DNA of 64,000 nucleotides from Geothrix terrae (GTDB taxonomy: Bacteria; Acidobacteriota; Holophagae; Holophagales; Holophagaceae), in NCBI RefSeq assembly GCF_022808775.1, contig NZ_JAKZLA010000009.1:62001-126000 (forward strand). Direction: 5' to 3'. This document shows positions 63,054 through 64,000 of this stretch, piece by piece. Numbering within the stretch: position 1 is the first letter of the stretch; the number at the start of each line of letters is the position of its first letter. The position numbers and the translations under genes were made by a program. The notes below the pieces were generated by a model that was given only the letters and a program-made list of their open reading frames with translations, did no database searches and had not been told where the DNA came from.

Positions 63054-64000
63054 ATGCCCACCGAAGCCGACACCTGTAGAAAGCACGTCGTGCCCCTCCT
63101 GCAGGCGGCGGGTTGGGATTCTGAGCCTCACTCCATCGCAGAGCAGCGATCCATCACGGATGGCCGGATTGTTCCCGTGGGTAAAGGGTTCATTCGGCGT
63201 CCCCCCAAACGAGTGGACTACTTGCTCCGCTTCCGGCGGGACTTCCCCATTGCCGTTGTGGAGGCAAAGGCCGAGTACAAATCCGCGTCAGACGGACTTC
63301 AACAGGCCAAGGATTACGCGGAGATGCTGGGCCTGAAGTTCGCCTATGCGACCAATGGCCCAGACATCATCGAGTTCGACTACTTCACGGGGCTAGAAAC
63401 CCATCTGACGAGCTACCCCACACCTGATGAACTCTGGCGTCGTTACCAACAGGGAATCGGACTGGCTGATGGAACAGCCGAACGGATCCTCGAACCCGGC
63501 AACCATTCGGTAGGCAAAGGGGAGCGCTACTACCAACAAATCGCCATCAACCGAACCGTTGAGGCAGTCATCAAGAGCCAGAGCCGGATGCTCCTGACCA
63601 TGGCTACCGGCACAGGTAAGACGGCCGTCGCGTTCCAGATCTGCTGGAAGCTCTGGAACGCCCGATGGAACCGCACCGGCGAGTATCGCCGCCCCAAAAT
63701 CCTCTACCTGGCCGACCGGAACATTCTGGTGGACCAGCCCAAGGACGGCATCTTCGCGGCCTTTGGCGATGCCCGGTGCAAGATCGAATCAGGTGAGGTG
63801 CTGAAGAGCCGGGAAATGTACTTCGCCATTTACCAGGCTCTGGCCGAAGACGAGCGCCGGGATGGTCTCTTCAAACAGTTCTCACCCGATTTCTTCGACC
63901 TTGTGATCGTGGACGAATGCCACCGGGGCAGCGCGCGGGACGACAGCTCGTGGCGAGCGATCCTCGATTACTTCGAACCGGCCTTCAAGCTCGGTATGAC
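63054..64000 (+). CDS. hsdR: type I restriction enzyme R subunit (HsdR), 5' part
   Basis: The frame runs to the window edge (315 codons seen of a usual 800-1,000). The N-terminal nuclease domain shows D55 and E70-x-K72 (VDYLLRFRRDFPIAVVEAKAE). The helicase motor has Walker A ATGTGKT (near 187) and the DECH box (about 287, IVDECHRGSARDD). HsdR translocates DNA and cuts distant sites after recognition by HsdS. The M and S genes are not in view and probably follow. No strong ribosome site precedes the ATG. Confidence 0.92.
   Translation, partial: MPTEADTCRKHVVPLLQAAGWDSEPHSIAEQRSITDGRIVPVGKGFIRRPPKRVDYLLRFRRDFPIAVVEAKAEYKSASDGLQQAKDYAEMLGLKFAYATNGPDIIEFDYFTGLETHLTSYPTPDELWRRYQQGIGLADGTAERILEPGNHSVGKGERYYQQIAINRTVEAVIKSQSRMLLTMATGTGKTAVAFQICWKLWNARWNRTGEYRRPKILYLADRNILVDQPKDGIFAAFGDARCKIESGEVLKSREMYFAIYQALAEDERRDGLFKQFSPDFFDLVIVDECHRGSARDDSSWRAILDYFEPAFKLGM

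Overview
The window is high-GC chromosomal DNA from a Gram-negative bacterium. It carries lpxB for lipid A, TonB/ExbD energy-transduction proteins, several outer-membrane barrels and lipoproteins, and an RND efflux system. Purine synthesis is of the PurS/PurQ/small-PurL type. Gene style and content fit an Acidobacteriota of the Holophaga/Geothrix kind, but that assignment is an inference from memory of gene content and was not tested.

0-27.7 kb is mostly housekeeping backbone: a TetR-like regulator, ExbD-TonB, an Ig-repeat/SPOR-like secreted protein, a cupin, a DHFR-like reductase, a TlpA-like redoxin, lpxB, DUF2203, an alkyltransferase-like (ATL) protein, purS-purQ, an AraC regulator, three Ala/Lys-rich secreted proteins, a Tat-exported amidase, purL, a B12-binding radical SAM protein, pnuC, pyrF and an M1-type peptidase. 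At about 8.0-10.0 kb this backbone is interrupted by a small block of lower-GC genes on the minus strand, separated by 124-bp integron attC sites.

27.7-62.7 kb is an accessory region that begins at the 3' end of an initiator tRNA gene. Its first module is a large serine recombinase with a ParB-like partner and a DUF2924 partner (27.8-30.2 kb). Next comes a plus-strand array of 13 integron gene-cassette sites (30.5-38.0 kb), about 124 bp each and closely related to one another. The cassettes hold small lipoproteins, membrane proteins, a putative nuclease, an AbiC-like membrane protein and a DUF4160 protein. No integrase gene is present, so both arrays are CALIN-type (clusters of attC sites lacking an integrase); each starts with an attI-like core. 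A minimal phage packaging/methylation module follows (ParB-methyltransferase, DUF5681, TerL; 38.8-42.1 kb). A second copy of the recombinase element's end (hairpin plus a decayed ParB-like tail) lies at 62.60-62.84 kb and may mark the far edge of the island.

42.7-61.9 kb is an envelope and efflux block: a DUF3187 protein, a small barrel, and an operon STAS - membrane-fusion lipoprotein - RND pump fused to a TolC-like outer-membrane factor - TetR. It continues with a lipoprotein, a sigma-54 activator, a BBP2-type porin, a periplasmic protein, an MscS channel with a cyclic-nucleotide-binding domain, and a patatin/POTRA/barrel protein. The window ends inside a type I restriction hsdR gene (63.05 kb to the edge).
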